Assembly: GCA_007127615.1 (NCBI GenBank) | Contig: SKZB01000050.1 | Span: 1-5,555 of the forward strand | Direction of reading: 5' to 3' | Source of the DNA: Phycisphaerales bacterium | GTDB lineage: Bacteria > Planctomycetota > Phycisphaerae > Phycisphaerales > SM1A02 | Length of the DNA stretch: 5,555 nucleotides | In this document: positions 5,532 through 5,555 of the stretch, piece by piece | Layout: each line of letters opens with the position of its first letter | Position numbering within the stretch: the first letter of the stretch is position 1 | Translations under genes and position numbers: made by a program | Notes under the pieces: model-generated | The model's input: only the letters and a program-made list of their open reading frames with translations | Databases searched by the model: none | Told to the model about the DNA's origin: nothing

Positions 5532-5549
5532 CCCGGCGGCAGGGCCGGG
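5532..5549. repeat. GC hairpin at the window edge
   Basis: CCCGGC (5532-5537) pairs with GCCGGG (5544-5549) around a GGCAGG loop. No T-run adjoins it on either strand within the window, so a terminator cannot be claimed. It may relate to the gene beyond the right edge. Confidence 0.3.
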
Positions 5550-5555
5550 CAAGCA

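Noticed and set aside
5328..5552. Small open frames on both strands at the right edge
   Set aside because: They are Arg/Pro-rich, overlap the recG start, and lack start signals or any recognisable motif.

Overview
The window is GC-rich bacterial chromosomal DNA with high-GC third positions and weak or absent Shine-Dalgarno sequences at most starts. A degenerate 8-nt AGGCACGG-type tandem repeat lies in its largest gene-free stretch. From memory, such repeats are frequent in planctomycete and some other environmental genomes, so a planctomycete-like source is my best guess. It is an inference: there is no rRNA gene or other strong phylogenetic marker here.

Layout. Positions 3-347 (+) hold the C-terminal end of a beta-type DNA methyltransferase whose catalytic DPPY part lies upstream of the window. 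Three small accessory genes on the same strand follow. They are a DUF6714-like protein (366-944), a 94-residue three-helix membrane protein (best start 1013, to 1297) and a SUKH (SMI1/KNR4) family protein (1394-1993). Positions 1994-2563 are a gene-free stretch with two blocks of the 8-nt repeat and a chain of inverted repeats. The most striking is a 47-nt imperfect hairpin at 2293-2339 with a second long-range stem immediately 3' of it. Next comes a two-domain DUF1801 + YdeI/OmpD-associated protein (2564-3208, +). It is convergent, with a 29-nt gap, to a complete recG helicase gene (5358 down to 3238, -). The last 197 bases are the recG upstream region, with an 8-bp inverted repeat, a weak promoter candidate and an oligo-T tract.

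Function. RecG is a housekeeping replication-fork and recombination helicase. The left half looks like accessory cargo: a methyltransferase (restriction-modification or orphan) next to small proteins of uncertain role, one from a superfamily rich in toxin-immunity proteins. No toxin or restriction gene is visible, so a defence or immunity reading is only a hypothesis. I see no tRNA, rRNA, CRISPR array, transposase or complete new multi-gene system. The gene-free stretch at 1994-2563 is the part most worth a second look.
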